Shown: piece after piece, positions 33,429-44,952 of the stretch
How positions within the stretch are numbered: position 1 is the first letter of the stretch
Layout of the letters: each line of letters begins with the position of its first letter
Assembly (NCBI GenBank): GCA_014904845.1
Contig: MU119385.1
Location: 47,745 to 111,744, forward strand
Length of the DNA stretch: 64,000 bases
Reading direction: 5' to 3'
DNA from: Acephala macrosclerotiorum
Taxonomy: Eukaryota > Ascomycota > Leotiomycetes > Helotiales > Mollisiaceae
Translations under genes and position numbers: made by a program
Notes under the pieces: model-generated
What the model was told of the DNA's origin: nothing
Database searches by the model: none
Seen by the model: the letters and a program-made list of their open reading frames with translations, nothing else

Positions 33429-34454
33429 GAGGTGGCGCGGATCTCCGATCGAATTGCTGCCCCGAAGGCAAAGCTCAAAACGAGGATGAGTACAGCTGTA
33501 CTCATAATCGATCTTCTTTGTAATTAAAAACTGTAAACTCACATTTCATATATAGTTCGATTCTCCCATTTTTTTTGGAAAATCGACTCGATCCGAGTAA
33601 AATGCATCAAATTGTCTGTTCAGGGAGGCTCGCTAAGCCTAAGGGGCTCGCTTAATCGTTACCTCGTTAGGGGCGGTGGACGTTGCTGGTGATCGAGCAA
33701 AATCATAATAAACGGGATTCAGAGAGCACAAATCTTTTTTTTTTTCAATTCGAATGGAAAACAGCATATTTGTTCTTACTCTAGGGAAAATATGACAAGA
33801 CATGTACTAGGGAATATTAAGTAAGACACGTAATACCCGGCTCACGTGATACATTCCCAAATCGACGTGCTCTGCAGACAAAATAAGTGCCTGCTAGGTT
33901 TGGGGTACCCAGAAGCGATTATTCGTAGCCTAAACAACATTTGAGATAAATGCACCTTATCCAAATTACTACATTACACAGGTAGAATTACTCGAGTGCT
34001 AAGGTCAAAAGAGGAAGGTGATTGGTAGGAAGTTGCTTGGCAGGTACCATCAAACATGTCGTGCTCGTCCCGCTATCTTGGAGCTTGTTTATCCAACTGC
34101 TGTATTCAGGAGCAAGAGTTCGCCAAGGGAGAGATTATTGTTATCGGCGGGGATAGAGATGCACGCGCGGCTAGGTGATGGTGACTTAAAAGTGCTTCTG
34201 CCAGCTTCACTTCTCTTTCTTTCTTCCCACTCTCGCTTCCAGCGTGATCAAAAAAAAAAAAAAAATAACGTTAATCAATCCAAATTATGATTAACTTGAT
34301 TAAATTAGATTATGATTACGCTAAAATCTTGATGATTAAATCATGATTAAGACCTCATAATTTAATTTAATTTAATCATTTATCACGCTCCTTGCTTCTC
34401 CTCAATTCGTTCGACCTGTTCGAGACGAGACTTGTTGTCTCAATAATCGTCATA
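33429..34454. other. AT-rich spacer
   Basis: No gene seen. It contains an A-run at about 34249-34264 followed by an AT-rich patch (34265-34380) with repeated GATTAA/TTAATC hexamers, which looks like degraded or simple sequence. Confidence 0.5.
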
Positions 34455-35598
34455 ATGAAGTTTTATCTCACTCTGTTCGTCGGGACAGCTGTTGCCAGCA
34501 AAGTAAACCTCGGGGATTATCAAGTTTTCGAGAGCCTGTCCGTCCCTCCATCTCCATGGGTTCTTCAAGATGACGGGAAACTGGATGCAGAGCAGACCTT
34601 CAAGGTTCGAATCCATCTGAAAAATCGAAACATTGCCAAGTTCCAGCAACAAGTCCTGGATGTCAGCACCCCGACCACCCCTCATGTGATCGACATCTTA
34701 GTCAATTGGAATCAACAATATTATTGCACCGCCCAAGGAATCATGATATTGTGCTACAATGGCTCGAGATGACAGGTCTCGCTCAGAAGCCAACCATTGA
34801 GAATGATTGGAGCATTCTAGATGGAATAATCGGGGATGTAGAGAAGCTTCTTCAAACCTAGTATCAACCGTTCGAGAATACGGAAACCGGCAAGACCACT
34901 CACTGCTCGTACTCTTGCCTACAGTCTTCCAGCTGCCTTACACGACCATGTCGATATCATTGCGCCAACAATCAAATTCTCCACGCCTTCTCCACAGATA
35001 TCGACCATTAGGAAGCAACTGCAGCGTGACCGACCCCTCCAAGCTTCTCTACACCCCTGCTTTCCTAGCCAGTTGTCCTTTCGTCACGGCTGTGGGTGCA
35101 ACATACCACGTTATTCCCGAGATCGCGGTTTCGCTCTCAGGTGGTTCTCGAACCACTTCCCTCGTCCTGCTTACCAAGATGTTGCTGTTACTTCGTACCT
35201 CAACAACCATGCCAATGCTACTTTCAAGCAGTATTACAATCAATCCAGAAGAGCATATCCCGACGTCTCGGCTCAAGGTGTTTATTTCTACACCATTTTG
35301 ACTGGTCGGGATGAGTTGTTATCCTGAACTAGTGCCTCTTCGCCAGCTTTCGCAGGTGTTGTTCCTTTGCTGAACGGTGATCGTATCTCGAATAGCCTGC
35401 CACCCGTTTAGGTTTTTGAATCCTTGGTTGTACACCACAGCTGCGAGTGCGTTGACGGACATTGCTGGTGGAAAGGGTAGTGGATGTGGGGCGCAGATTC
35501 CTGGGTCTGGATTTCCGGCTGTGGTTGGATGGGATCCAGTGACAGGGTTGGGTACGCCGGATTTCAAGAAGTTGAGGCTTGCATCTACTAGGATTTAA
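34455..35598 (+). pseudogene. Sedolisin (S53, tripeptidyl-peptidase type) protease, decayed
   Basis: It starts with a signal peptide (MKFYLTLFVGTAVAS) and a pro-kumamolisin propeptide (VFESLSVPPSPWVLQDDGKLD, IHLKNRNIAKFQQQVLD). Later pieces on shifting frames read DIIAPTIKFSTPSP, CPFVTAVGATYHVIPEIAVS, NHFPRPAYQDVAVTSYLNN, YPDVSAQGVYFYTILTGRDELLS, then FLNPWLYTTAASALTDIAGGKG and VVGWDPVTGLGTPDF. Lesions: a frame change within the propeptide after VIDILVNWNQQYY; TAG at 34859-34861 (LLQT-stop-YQP); frame changes near 34900 and 35030-35140; TGA at 35325-35327 exactly in the catalytic serine loop (LLS-stop-TSAS for LLSGTSAS); and a further stop and frame change near 35405. The secreted acid protease activity is lost. 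Confidence 0.85.
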
Positions 35599-36878
35599 AG
35601 TTAGAACGTGATAGAGGTGATGAACCCTGAGGGATGACATCCATGAGCTATAGACGAAATTGTCTGTCAAACATAATTACTTTGAGATATTTTGATTCTC
35701 GTGACCTAGTTATTGGAATATTCCAGCACTAGCTGCGTGCTGCAATTAAAGAAAATGCTCAAATATTGTGTACCAACATTAGACATCTGGTATTACGCGT
35801 GATAGTATACTGCATCTGCACCACATGAAGTAATGCCAAGTCATGCCTCGTCAACGCGGGACTCGAGGGAAGAACGCGATAGAATATTCTCTCCACACTA
35901 CACTCCTCACTTCAGCAGACCGCAAAGCAATGGTGTAAAAGAAACACTACAGAGAAGTTTATAATTGAGTTACATCCTTTATACAAACCAAAAGTCGAAA
36001 ATGACAGGGCATAGAGTTACATACCGGCCTCTTGTCTTTTTTGCATGCCTATCCCAATGGCCGCGATTTTACTCCAATGAATCTCTATAGCAAGTATTAC
36101 AAATTAAACCCCCTAACATGTTTGTGCTAATGAGCGCGGTGTTGCTCCGGTAAATGATTGTGACAGGCATCGCAAGCAAAGTTTTCAGGATGTCCGTGCC
36201 ATTCACCGATGCTACATTGATGAATCGACTTGGCCAAGAATCAAAAGACTTGGACGAATAAGAGGCAGAATGTTCGTCCAGACGACCGCGACTGGACCCT
36301 GTTCTTGTGAATCATTATAGCAAGAATTACAAGATACTAAGCGCTGCTGATTAAGTTAAGATCTTTGAAACCCGTAATTTTAATATGGAAATAAGATTAT
36401 CCTTGATGACAAAACCATTCACCTTAGCAAGATTGAATTGGGAGATAACATGATCCTGTGCCAACCCTTGAACAAATATCCTCCCTAGGAGAAGCACGGA
36501 ATGAAAAGCGGACTTTATTTGGTCTTAATCATAAAGAGATAGTGATGTTGGGATGGAAGAAGAAGATAGGTTCCAAGCATGGTCTCTTCATGCCGAGATA
36601 AAGCGGTTTATATACCCCTCATCAGCCTTTCTCTCTTTCTCATTCCTGTTTTTCCAGGCAAACTTCAAAGCTAAGAATACATGACCATCAACTATAATCT
36701 CATGGCATCATGATCATGTTGGCTAAATCTTTGGGGCCCGTCAATTTTAAAAGTGATAGAAACGGTATGGCAAACGAACAATTGAGTCGACTTTCCGTAG
36801 CACTCTGTCACGAGCAAGCACTAAACATAGGTAGAAGACTCTATTCGACGAGAGTATTAGGCAAGGAGAGAAGAGGTC
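35599..36878. other. Spacer with possible relic of a CxxC-repeat protein
   Basis: No intact gene. On the minus strand between about 36345 and 36010 three short pieces carry paired cysteines (LVTCNSCYNDSQ, NFACDACHNHLPEQ, ICNTCYRDSLE) on different frames. They resemble modules of fungal repeat proteins with C-x2-C pairs. A TTTATATACCCC element occurs at about 36608. Confidence 0.35.
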
Positions 36879-36937
36879 TAATAGCCGGTTGGCCTCCTTT
36901 GCTCGCTTCGCTCACAGTTAGCGGAAGCAAGTGTCAC
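36879..36937 (+). repeat. Left terminal inverted repeat and TA flank
   Basis: TA followed by ATAGCCGGTTGGCCTCC and a GC-rich run ending AAGCAAGTGTCAC. It matches the reverse complement of 37670-37728. Confidence 0.8.
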
Positions 36938-37726
36938 GCGCTAGCACTGAAAAAAAAATTTTACTACTTAAATTTTGCCCACCGTGAATGCACTATAATA
37001 ACAACTATTTAATCACGACATAGAAAGAGTATTCCCAAGGGGGTACCTTCTGAAGAGGCTTCAATATTGAGAGATAAGATGAAAGAGAGGGATGAGAAGG
37101 AACACACTGCTCAGCTCGACAAAGCAAAGAGGAAGCTATTTCAAGCAGTCAACAAAGCTAAGAAAGAGATGTCGGCTTTAGGTGTTCAAGCTAGGAAGGA
37201 TGAAAAGGCAAGACTTGCTAGGCATAAAGCGATTCAGCGAAATGGTGACTTCCTCGAGCTAGTTGATCTCACTTCTATTAGACAACTTAATAAGAATCCT
37301 ACTCTTATAGAGGCGATGAAAATGACGGAGGACTTTTACCTTGCCCTTCAAGCTGCGGTTAAACAACTCGAGGCTCAAGGGGCTATAGTAAGAGGTGTTA
37401 TCATCGAGGAGGCCGATGGCGATGTAGAGTTTAGTCTCGGCGCTACAGAAGAAGCAGAGGAGGATAAAGAGGATAGGAGGAGAAGGGCAAGAGAGTTGCT
37501 AGACTCTAGTCCACCCCCTCTTCAATACGAGGATTCTTTAGATGTAGAGTCTTACTCAAGGAGCATTAATTTAATTCAAGGGAATGCATATTTTAATTAT
37601 CAAAACTTTAGTCGGGTTGCACTTAAATTTTGATTAGCGCCGCATTTTGGCTGTGACACTTAGTTCCGTGTGACACTTGCTTCCGCCAACTGTGAGCGAA
37701 GCGAGCAAAGGAGGTTAACCGGCTAT
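36881..37726 (+). mobile_element. Internally deleted Tc1/mariner (pogo/Fot1-like) DNA transposon
   Basis: The two ends are inverted repeats of about 57 bp beginning ATAGCCGGTT; the left copy runs 36881-36937 and the right copy 37670-37726. They differ at only about three positions. The element is bounded on both sides by TA (36879-36880 and 37727-37728), the target duplication of this superfamily. Inside is an open frame for the C-terminal part of a transposase (37067-37633) and no room for the DDE catalytic region, so it is a non-autonomous deletion derivative that would need a full-length copy to move. The well-matched ends suggest recent insertion. Confidence 0.8.
37067..37633 (+). CDS. 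C-terminal remnant of a pogo-type transposase
   Basis: A 188-residue open frame, highly charged. Residues 1-50 (MKERDEKEHTAQLDKAKRKL and onward) form a coiled coil followed by QAVNKAKKEMSALGVQARKDEKARLA, the pattern seen downstream of the DDE domain in fungal pogo/Fot1 transposases. Next come DLTSIRQLNKNPTLIEA and an acidic region (EEADGDVEF, EEAEEDKEDRRRRARE). The catalytic acidic triad and the HTH DNA-binding region are absent, so it cannot transpose the element. Its long open frame suggests recent deletion or a retained role. The start codon is arbitrary. Confidence 0.6.
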   Translation: MRDKMKERDEKEHTAQLDKAKRKLFQAVNKAKKEMSALGVQARKDEKARLARHKAIQRNGDFLELVDLTSIRQLNKNPTLIEAMKMTEDFYLALQAAVKQLEAQGAIVRGVIIEEADGDVEFSLGATEEAEEDKEDRRRRARELLDSSPPPLQYEDSLDVESYSRSINLIQGNAYFNYQNFSRVALKF

Positions 37727-37728
37727 TA
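37670..37728 (-). repeat. Right terminal inverted repeat and TA flank
   Basis: The reverse complement begins TA then ATAGCCGGTTAACCTCC and otherwise matches the left end, with AA for GG and G for A as the differences. Confidence 0.8.
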
Positions 37729-38031
37729 AGGCTAGGGCCTGAGGATATACTCCTTAAGCGAGGCTACCCAGCTCCACGTGACTAGGCAGGATTATCCTGA
37801 CATACTCTCTACTTCTTTTCTTTCCGTAGCATCTGAAGCCGGTTGATTCCCAGTAGACAAGATTCAAGACAAGCAAAGCAGCTCTTCAAGGCCTTCGACG
37901 GTGGTGGTAGCACCCCGCCTCACACCCAGCCCTATAGAATCCATCCACCTTAGTGATCGAAATCCTTGACTGCAGACGTGCTGCTGTCCATCTTTGATAT
38001 TGAAGTCTGAAGTTAAGGAAAGGTCCTCAGC

Positions 38032-38695
38032 CGAAGATCAGCTGGCTTTATATACCCTGAAGATGAAATAAGAAAGTAGAAAGTAAAGCGCAGGAGATTC
38101 CTGTCTTCTGATTCACCGATGTTCCCTCAATACAGCGACAGCACCTTGGTCCTCGTAAAACCCACCACCCCTCTCCAAGCTATAATATTCGTGTCTGTCT
38201 TTCTCAACGACATTCTACAAATAACAGAGACGACTCGTTCTGATGGTGTCATTGTGCTCCTCCTCCTTTGGTTATGACACAAGCATCTTCTCCTACTTGA
38301 AATTCAGGTTGAGGCGTGCATGGAAACAGAGCGAAATGCGAGACAGAGCAAAGATAGCATTGTTTGAAAAAGTTGACAACAAAAAGGTGACAGGATGACA
38401 ACAAAATTCACCCACCAAGTAGCCCAACACTACCCTACTGTATTACAACCCCAACCACTTTCCGACATTCCCTAGTCCTCCAAGTACTCAGCACAAAACA
38501 GCAAAACCCATTGAGCACCAAGCTATTCACTCCTAGTTCCTCCTCAAGCACGCACCGTCTTAACGAACTCGAAGAGGTAGTCAATTGTCCAGATGGAGTG
38601 TTCTTTGCCCGAAGATCACCTGGCTTTAGAGGAAGAAGAAATCAGAAGATTGATCAGAATCTAGAAATTTCTTGTTTTCTGATTCACTGAGTTTT
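38032..38695. repeat. Diverged direct repeat pair around CCGAAGATCA.CTGGCTTTA
   Basis: Copy 1 about 38032-38125, copy 2 about 38609-38695. Both start CCGAAGATCA(G/C)CTGGCTTTA and end near TCTTCTGATTCAC or TTTTCTGATTCAC, with purine-rich middles. Confidence 0.55.
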
Positions 38696-39118
38696 CCCCT
38701 GTTGCTTTTCACGCAGCACGATCCTAACCTCTTTTTACATACCAGCTTATCTCTCACTCACCCTCCCCTCGAGTATGGTATAAAACCGCCCTTCTCTTTC
38801 CTCAGAAACAAACACCACCACACCCCAATGCTCCGAAAGTGGTTCGAGCCCAGTCCATATTCAACTCCAACTATTGACTCGAAACCACATACACCCCTAC
38901 TTGAATCGCCACGAGGCTAGTTGGGCCTTGCCTGGCTTTCCCTTAGATATCTCGAGGAAGGGAGTGTGGAGACCGCGTGGGACGAGCTGAGGAATATTGA
39001 CAACGACGAGGAGAGAAATGACAACAACCACCGCGCACCTCATGCGCCCCACATCCTGACACCCACAAACACCATGCTAGCCATTCCGACCAAAAGCCCA
39101 CGAAGATGGACACTCTGC

Positions 39119-39862
39119 TCAAGCGATGGAGAAACCTCAAGATGAAATCCCTCCCGTCTGCCTACAGGCACCCATGCAGCTCCAGCATTTGTCGAGCTCT
39201 GATGCAAGTCTTGGGAAGTAAAGAGCTGGAGAGGGGGTGGGGTTTATATACCCCTCCCACCCCCCTTACCCGCTTACACCATTTCACTCCCCTCTTCCAT
39301 CACCTTAATAAAACCTCCTAAAAAGCTCCCTCATCTCTCAAATCAAAAACTGCCATCCCATAAAAGGCTCCCCTCTGCCTCCCCAAGAAACGCAAACACA
39401 ACGAAGCACCATGCAAGGTCGGAATATACGAGCGCGTGATCGGACCGAAGGGCTTAAAGCTAGGTATAGATAGGGGTTTGCTCGAGGTTGTTGCAGGAGC
39501 TGATTTGTATATATCTTGTTACTTGAGTAAGAGATAGATGAGACAACGAGTGAGAAATAAGAGCGCGAGTGTGAAATTCGCACGGGATGATAAAAAAATA
39601 GTTGGTGGCGAGGAGGGAAGATATATGATGACAGTACCATTCGCTTACATACTGATACCCACATATACCATCTTACAACCCTTGACCGACGACCATCGTG
39701 TTCTATTACGCTTGATTCAAGCGAGGGGAAACCTCAAGATGAATCCCTTCCCACTGTGCCTACAAGCATTCATGCAGCTCCAGCGTTTATCAAGCTCCGA
39801 CACAAGCTCGGTTTGAAATAGCAGAGCGAGGTGGTGTTTATATACCCCTCTCACCCCTCACC
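39119..39862. repeat. Direct repeat pair, ~145 bp each, 595 bp apart
   Basis: Copy 1 about 39119-39270 and copy 2 about 39714-39862 share TCAAGCGA, GAAACCTCAAGATGAA, GCCTACA, CATGCAGCTCCAGC and TTTATATACCCCTC in order. Each copy ends with the TATA-like run followed by a C-rich stretch. Confidence 0.75.
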
Positions 39863-41641
39863 CCTCACCTCCCACCCTCCATTCACTCAATCCCAACTCA
39901 AGCCCATCCATCTGACGAGGAGAGCACGTGCTAGCTAGCCACTCCGCGAATCTCCTCATATCACACCCGAACCAAGCTCACAACTCGGGAGGGAAAAGAG
40001 CTACGTAAAGGAATCCCTTTCCCCCCCACTCAAAAAGAAGTATACAACAATTAATTCCTCACCTTCGAAAAAGATCCATCCCGAATGAACCTCTCATAAG
40101 ACACGTATAGTAAATAATTTTACATCCTAGCAGACTTGCCCATATTTTTCATCTTCGAACAGGAAGGAAGGAAGAAGCGACCTCGAAAAGCCTCCCTCCC
40201 ATTCCCATGTCCAACGATGAAGGGATAAGCTGCATACATGTACAATGCTATGCTGACTTTTCAAAACAATCTTGTGTCGAGGAATACGCAATAGGCGCGT
40301 GGTGCGTGTGAACATCATGTTGGTTGGTTGGTTGGTGGATTCACTGATTGATGGTGATGATCCCTTGAGCATTCAAATGAAATCAAATCAAAAACGCGGA
40401 GAGAGAGTTGTTTACGGGTCGGTGATATCGCAAGTAGCAGTAGAAGCATAACGAGGCAAGCAGTCACTCGACTACGGGCATCGGAAGGTATGACAAATGA
40501 TGCGGCAAGATGAAGTCGAATAAAGGGCAATGAGAAAACAAAATGTGCACGTATCACAAAGACCGCCAGGAAGAAGCAGGGAAATGTTTGAAAAGGTTTC
40601 AATATCAACAGCTACAATCGAAAGGTCGCATAGCTATTCTCTCTCCCCTCTTCTTCATCGCATCTCTGCTGATGTGTCTTCTCATCATCTCTCATGCTCT
40701 CTCCATCTTTGTAAGCGGCCGCTATGTATGCGTAAAAAACCGGCAAACAACAAAATCAAAATCAATCTCAGCATCCGTACTCTACAGCACATCTTCCAGC
40801 CAGACTAGCCCATGCCATGCAAATTGCAATAGCGTCCAGCCCAGCCACATCGTCAATATACTCAAACAGTCAATACTGCACTCCGTTTTCACATCTGGTA
40901 TGCTCAATTTCCATTCTTCAAATCTGCAATGCTATGCTTCGCTTCCCACCAGGTTCAATATCTGTCTCCAGCTTACTCCGTCTGCCTCACGCAGATGAAG
41001 ACCAAGTGCAATTTCAATGCAAAGCAAAAAAGCAGTGCTGCCGGAACCCAAACGCAAAAGAAGCCAGGGATTAAGAGGAGGTAGGGTGAAGCTCGTACAA
41101 GGAATCGAAGAAGAGTCGGAAAATATCGAAGAGAGGTGCGATGATGTGCGGGTGCAAAAGATGATGATGCCAAAGGGGTTTCTGATATGTACTGTACGTT
41201 CTGTGATCGATTTCGGGGAGAAAGAGGTTGAGGTCGCGGGACCTATAGAAAAAAGGAAAAAGGTGTTATTCTTATGGTGGTTTGGTGATCGTGATATTTT
41301 CATATGCGATCGTCTCGTGGTATGTGTAGGTCGTGTTGGCGTAAGCCGTCAAGGTTAAAAAGACTGTGGTCCAGGATTCCTGATCCAAGAGGAAAAGTGA
41401 AAAAAGAAAAAAAAGAGCTGCAATCGATCTTTTGCCACTCGAGGCAAGCCAATCGAAGGGTAACGCACGGGTGCTAACTCAAGTATGCCGATGCAATATG
41501 CACGCCAACGCCAGTGGAAATGTGAAATGTGCCGCTCGATGAGTCGAAGATGAAGCGGACTTGTTGATGGGTCAAAGGAGACCTGCCGATAGATGAAGAC
41601 CCAAACGCCAAGAAATGCAGAACTCCGCGCCAATGCAAATA

Positions 41642-43441
41642 TTAGTATGATACCATACGTCGTGCCTGTCCTCGATTGTAACCCAGCATGGGCGATGTCA
41701 TTCCTGTCATCATCAGGTCGGCGCTACCAGTCGTCTTGGATCGATTAGGGGCGGTAGGGCTGTCGTCAATTGATCCTTGGCCAAAAGCAAAAGTTTGGGC
41801 ACGGCTCAGTTTGTTTCTGTTGTGGCGGAGCTTTCCCATCTCACGTTCACACGTATATGCATGCTCCTTTGCGTCCATCTCAACGTAATTTTGGGGAAAG
41901 CAACGAGCTCGGTGTTCGGCGAAGAAGGCGCTGTATCCGCCATCAAGGATGTATACTTCTGGGTAGGTGAGTTTGGGGTAGTGTTCGGCATTAGTAGTAC
42001 GATCTTGTTTTCGTACGTGACGGGCCATGATGGGTGCACGGTGGGCAGAGTATTCGCAGTGGAAAATTAGGAGAGTTTTGCCTGGAAGACTAGTTTCAAA
42101 CAATTGGCCGGCGAGCAAGTCCTTGTCGTTGTAGTTGACAGCTCCATCAATATGTCCCCCCTCGAACTCGTACTCGAATCTGCAATCAATGATCATGCGT
42201 TGGTCGAATTGAGTATCGAAGTTGCCATCAAGAACTTGAAGTAGTGTCTCTCGGGTGATCCGGGGAATGCTGTCCGGTTGTCCCTCTTGGAAGAAGTGAG
42301 GTAGACCAGGTTGGTGGAGTTCGTCCACGTCCATTACGGTGTTAAGCGTACTGCATGGCTGCTCGTTCTTTCCCTTCATGACATCTCCTGGGTGCTCAAA
42401 CATGCTCAATGATCGACGGAACTGTTTCCTAGGCCGAATTAACGGATTGGAAGGTCTCCGTGTATGACTACCAATTGGAGAGCCATTCCGTATCGAGATG
42501 CCATTCATGCTTCCGAATCGTGGTTTCGAAGCTCCCAAGATGGATACCGATGGGCTGTTGGCAGATTGTGGCCGGCGTTCTTGGGGCGGTGACTCCATGA
42601 AACATTCATCGAGAGACATCGAGGTGGATGTGGACAATTTGCTACTTCCAGCACCGAAGCGGAAGGGAGGCAATTGGTCCGAATTTCGAGTGGGTAACGT
42701 GTTCGTGGAGTATCCCTTGGTTCGGTTGAGGGAGGGTCTAATTAATGTATTCCTTCGTCGCCTGGAAAGAAGATTAGCATGTCTGTGGGTGGAATGCGTA
42801 ATTTAGCTTACTCTGCGCCGTAAGAAGGTTTCGGAGCCTCCAAGAACGCCGGCCGTGGCGGCGAAGATGGCATGGCGATTTCTTCTGTTGGTGTGTGACC
42901 TGGTGTGGGGGACTCAATTTGTGCAAAGTATGGCTGCTTGTGTGGCAGGGGTGAGATATCCATCATTTCGTTCAATGGTCCTGGGGAAGATGACGGCAAC
43001 GGAGGTGTTGTGACAGATTCTGTGTCTTGTTAACATCTCCTGTGTCTCCTTCGATCTGTCATCCTTACCCCGAAGATCAATTGTTCCGAACAGGTTCGAT
43101 GTGAAGAGTGAGCGTCGTGGAGTTGGCAATTGAGGGCTGAGATGCGTTAGTGAAGGCCCCACAATGGGAAAGAGATCTGCCAACCTCATATCGATATGGA
43201 AGTTCTGTGAAAGGTCTGCCGCCAGACTAGCTGTGGGAGAAGATCCACGAACGGGCTTCATCTGGAAGTAGTCTGGCTTGCTGGGTCTCTTCATGCTGAG
43301 GTCCCGAAAGTTGAATGACCCAGGCCCAAATGCGCTGCCAGATAGATGTGCGTGCGGATGCGAGGTATACATGTCATTGCGGCCCCAAGCTGGCATGAAT
43401 GAGGGTGCCTGCATGGCTGCCAATGGTGACGAGGCCTCCAT
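41642..43441 (-). CDS. cdc25: Cdc25/NimT-type M-phase inducer phosphatase
   Basis: Three exons (43441-43069, 43019-42812, 42761-41642) give 566 residues with closing phases. The C-terminal rhodanese-fold catalytic domain carries IIDCRFEYEFEGGHIDGAVN and the active-site loop HCEYSAHRAP with nucleophile Cys about 429 and Arg about 435, then YPEVYILDGGYSAFF. It removes inhibitory phosphates from Thr/Tyr of Cdk1 and so drives entry into mitosis; it is nuclear and cytoplasmic. The N-terminal 330 residues are Ser/Pro-rich and probably disordered, with SP/TP sites (LPTPRRS, PTPGHTPTE) suited to Cdk phosphorylation and possible 14-3-3 sites (RRSLSMF, RRPSNP). This is the clearest housekeeping gene in the window. 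Confidence 0.93.
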
Positions 43442-43951
43442 GGTGAAAATGTTGAGGTTATCGTGATACTACTAGCGAGAGCGCTGTAGTATCTCCAATT
43501 AATCCTTGTTCGAGGTTTTTCCGCTGCCGGGAATTGATTCGCAGATCAATTGATTGCAGTGCTCGAAGTCCTGGTTCCCGAGATCGACGGCGATTGGAGA
43601 TGGTAGGTCCAAAGGTCGTGCAATGCAGCTGAGAGCAGCAGCAGAGTTCGTTGAGATTGGGTTATTGGCTGGCCGTATACATCGAGGCTCTGCGGAATTC
43701 GTGCTTCGGTTGCGCCTGTGCCTGTCCTGTGCCCGCGCGGAGAAATTGTCGTGGCTTTCCTGTATGGTTAGTAAGACTCGTTGTCGAGAAGGTGCATACG
43801 AAAGGCTGGGAGGAGGCCTTTCGAGATACAAGTGCTCGCACGAGGTGGGTTGAGGATGCAGCAGGGCGAGGTGAGGTGAGGTGAGGATGTTCGAAGCAAA
43901 GGGGAGCGGAGTGGTTTTGTGTGGTTGACTGGATGGTTTCCCTGGCAGTAG

Positions 43952-44010
43952 GTTCGGTGGATTGGGTGGATTGGGTGGATTGGGTGGATTGGGTGGATTG
44001 GGTGGATTGG
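43952..44010. repeat. Decamer minisatellite GGTGGATTGG x~6
   Basis: About six consecutive near-perfect copies, 0.5 kb upstream of the Cdc25 ATG. On one strand it is G-rich with runs of GG/GGG, compatible with G-quadruplex formation. Confidence 0.8.
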
Positions 44011-44266
44011 AGCAGGGCAGGCCTGGCAGTGGGTGGTGGTCGCCAGGCCGCACGCATGGATTTGGATTTTGGAGGAGTGGAGCCGCTGGTCGTTGTTGCC
44101 GGGACGATTTCCCTCTCGCGCGCGGTCGCCCGGTCGCTCGAGCTGGCTGAGAGTCGTTAGACACTGCAGCCGCGGGGATTTGGCCGGCGAAGGCAAGGCC
44201 AGCAAGAGCGCGAGCAAGGTCAAGGTCACCAACAGCCAACAGGGCAGGTGCGAATTGAAGTGCGGT

Positions 44267-44286
44267 GCAGTGCAGTGCAGTGCAGA
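44267..44286. repeat. GCAGT pentamer array
   Basis: About four tandem copies of TGCAG/GCAGT, a simple repeat within the Cdc25 upstream region. Confidence 0.6.
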
Positions 44287-44917
44287 ATTTGGTAGAGCGA
44301 GGTCAGCGAGGGGGTGAAGAAGTGAAGGGAGGTCTGGGGAATGTTATGAGGGTCACGAAGGTCACGAAGGGCACATCAGGCCGTGAGAACACCATCGTGG
44401 GAATCCTGCTCTATTGTGCATGTGGGCATCGTGCATTCACAGGTATATCGTCATGCAAGACAAATAGGGCGTGCCTTGTCCTCACATTCATTCTCGAAAG
44501 GAGAGCAGGTCACCGCAGGCCCAATGTCTGGGATGCGCATGGATTCGGCTCGTACAGTACAGGATGACTGGTGAGGAAGCGCGCTGAGAGTTTAATGATT
44601 ATAGACCAGGCCAACCGTATTATAGAGTGTTCGTGAGGGCAGAGCACCATAACGATCAGTGTGAACAGCGTCTGGGAGCATTTATCCGGAGCACAAAAGC
44701 ACAGCGCGACGTTGATGCTCGAGATGCAGCTCACGGCCAAGTCTCACGACGACTCACGGCTGCAAACAATTCGATCACTGGCCATCCCTCTCCAGGATCC
44801 TCGTATCAATGACTGCTCATTCTCCAGTTTCACCATCTCAGCAGCAGCCTGATGATGGTGCTTGATCCTCTCCGGGTTCTTGTCACATCCCATCTTTCAG
44901 ATGCAGCGTGATCATAA

Positions 44918-44952
44918 CCAAGCCCAAGCCCAAGCTCAAGCTCAAGCTCGCG
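44918..44952. repeat. Hexamer array CAAGCC/CAAGCT
   Basis: Five to six tandem hexamers CAAGCC then CAAGCT. Any frame across it reads Gln-Ala repeats, which explains some spurious open frames here. Confidence 0.6.

Larger units (their letters stand above)
37729..41641. other. 3.9-kb repeat-rich gene-poor spacer
   Basis: No gene recognised. It contains two pairs of diverged direct repeats (38032/38609 and 39119/39714) with TTTATATACCCC motifs at about 38046, 39241 and 39835, roughly 0.6 kb apart. The part near 41.6 kb is the 3' flank of the Cdc25 gene. Frames at 38672-39145 and 40530-41358 lack domains. Confidence 0.45.

Noticed and set aside
34600..34625. tRNA-like GGTTCGAATCC box
   Set aside because: It lies inside the protease coding trace (KVRIHLKN) and no acceptor stem or A box is nearby.
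43499..44239. 246-codon minus-strand open frame upstream of Cdc25
   Set aside because: Its middle is Pro-Asn repeats produced by the GGTGGATTGG minisatellite, with two other frames equally open; no domain or signal.
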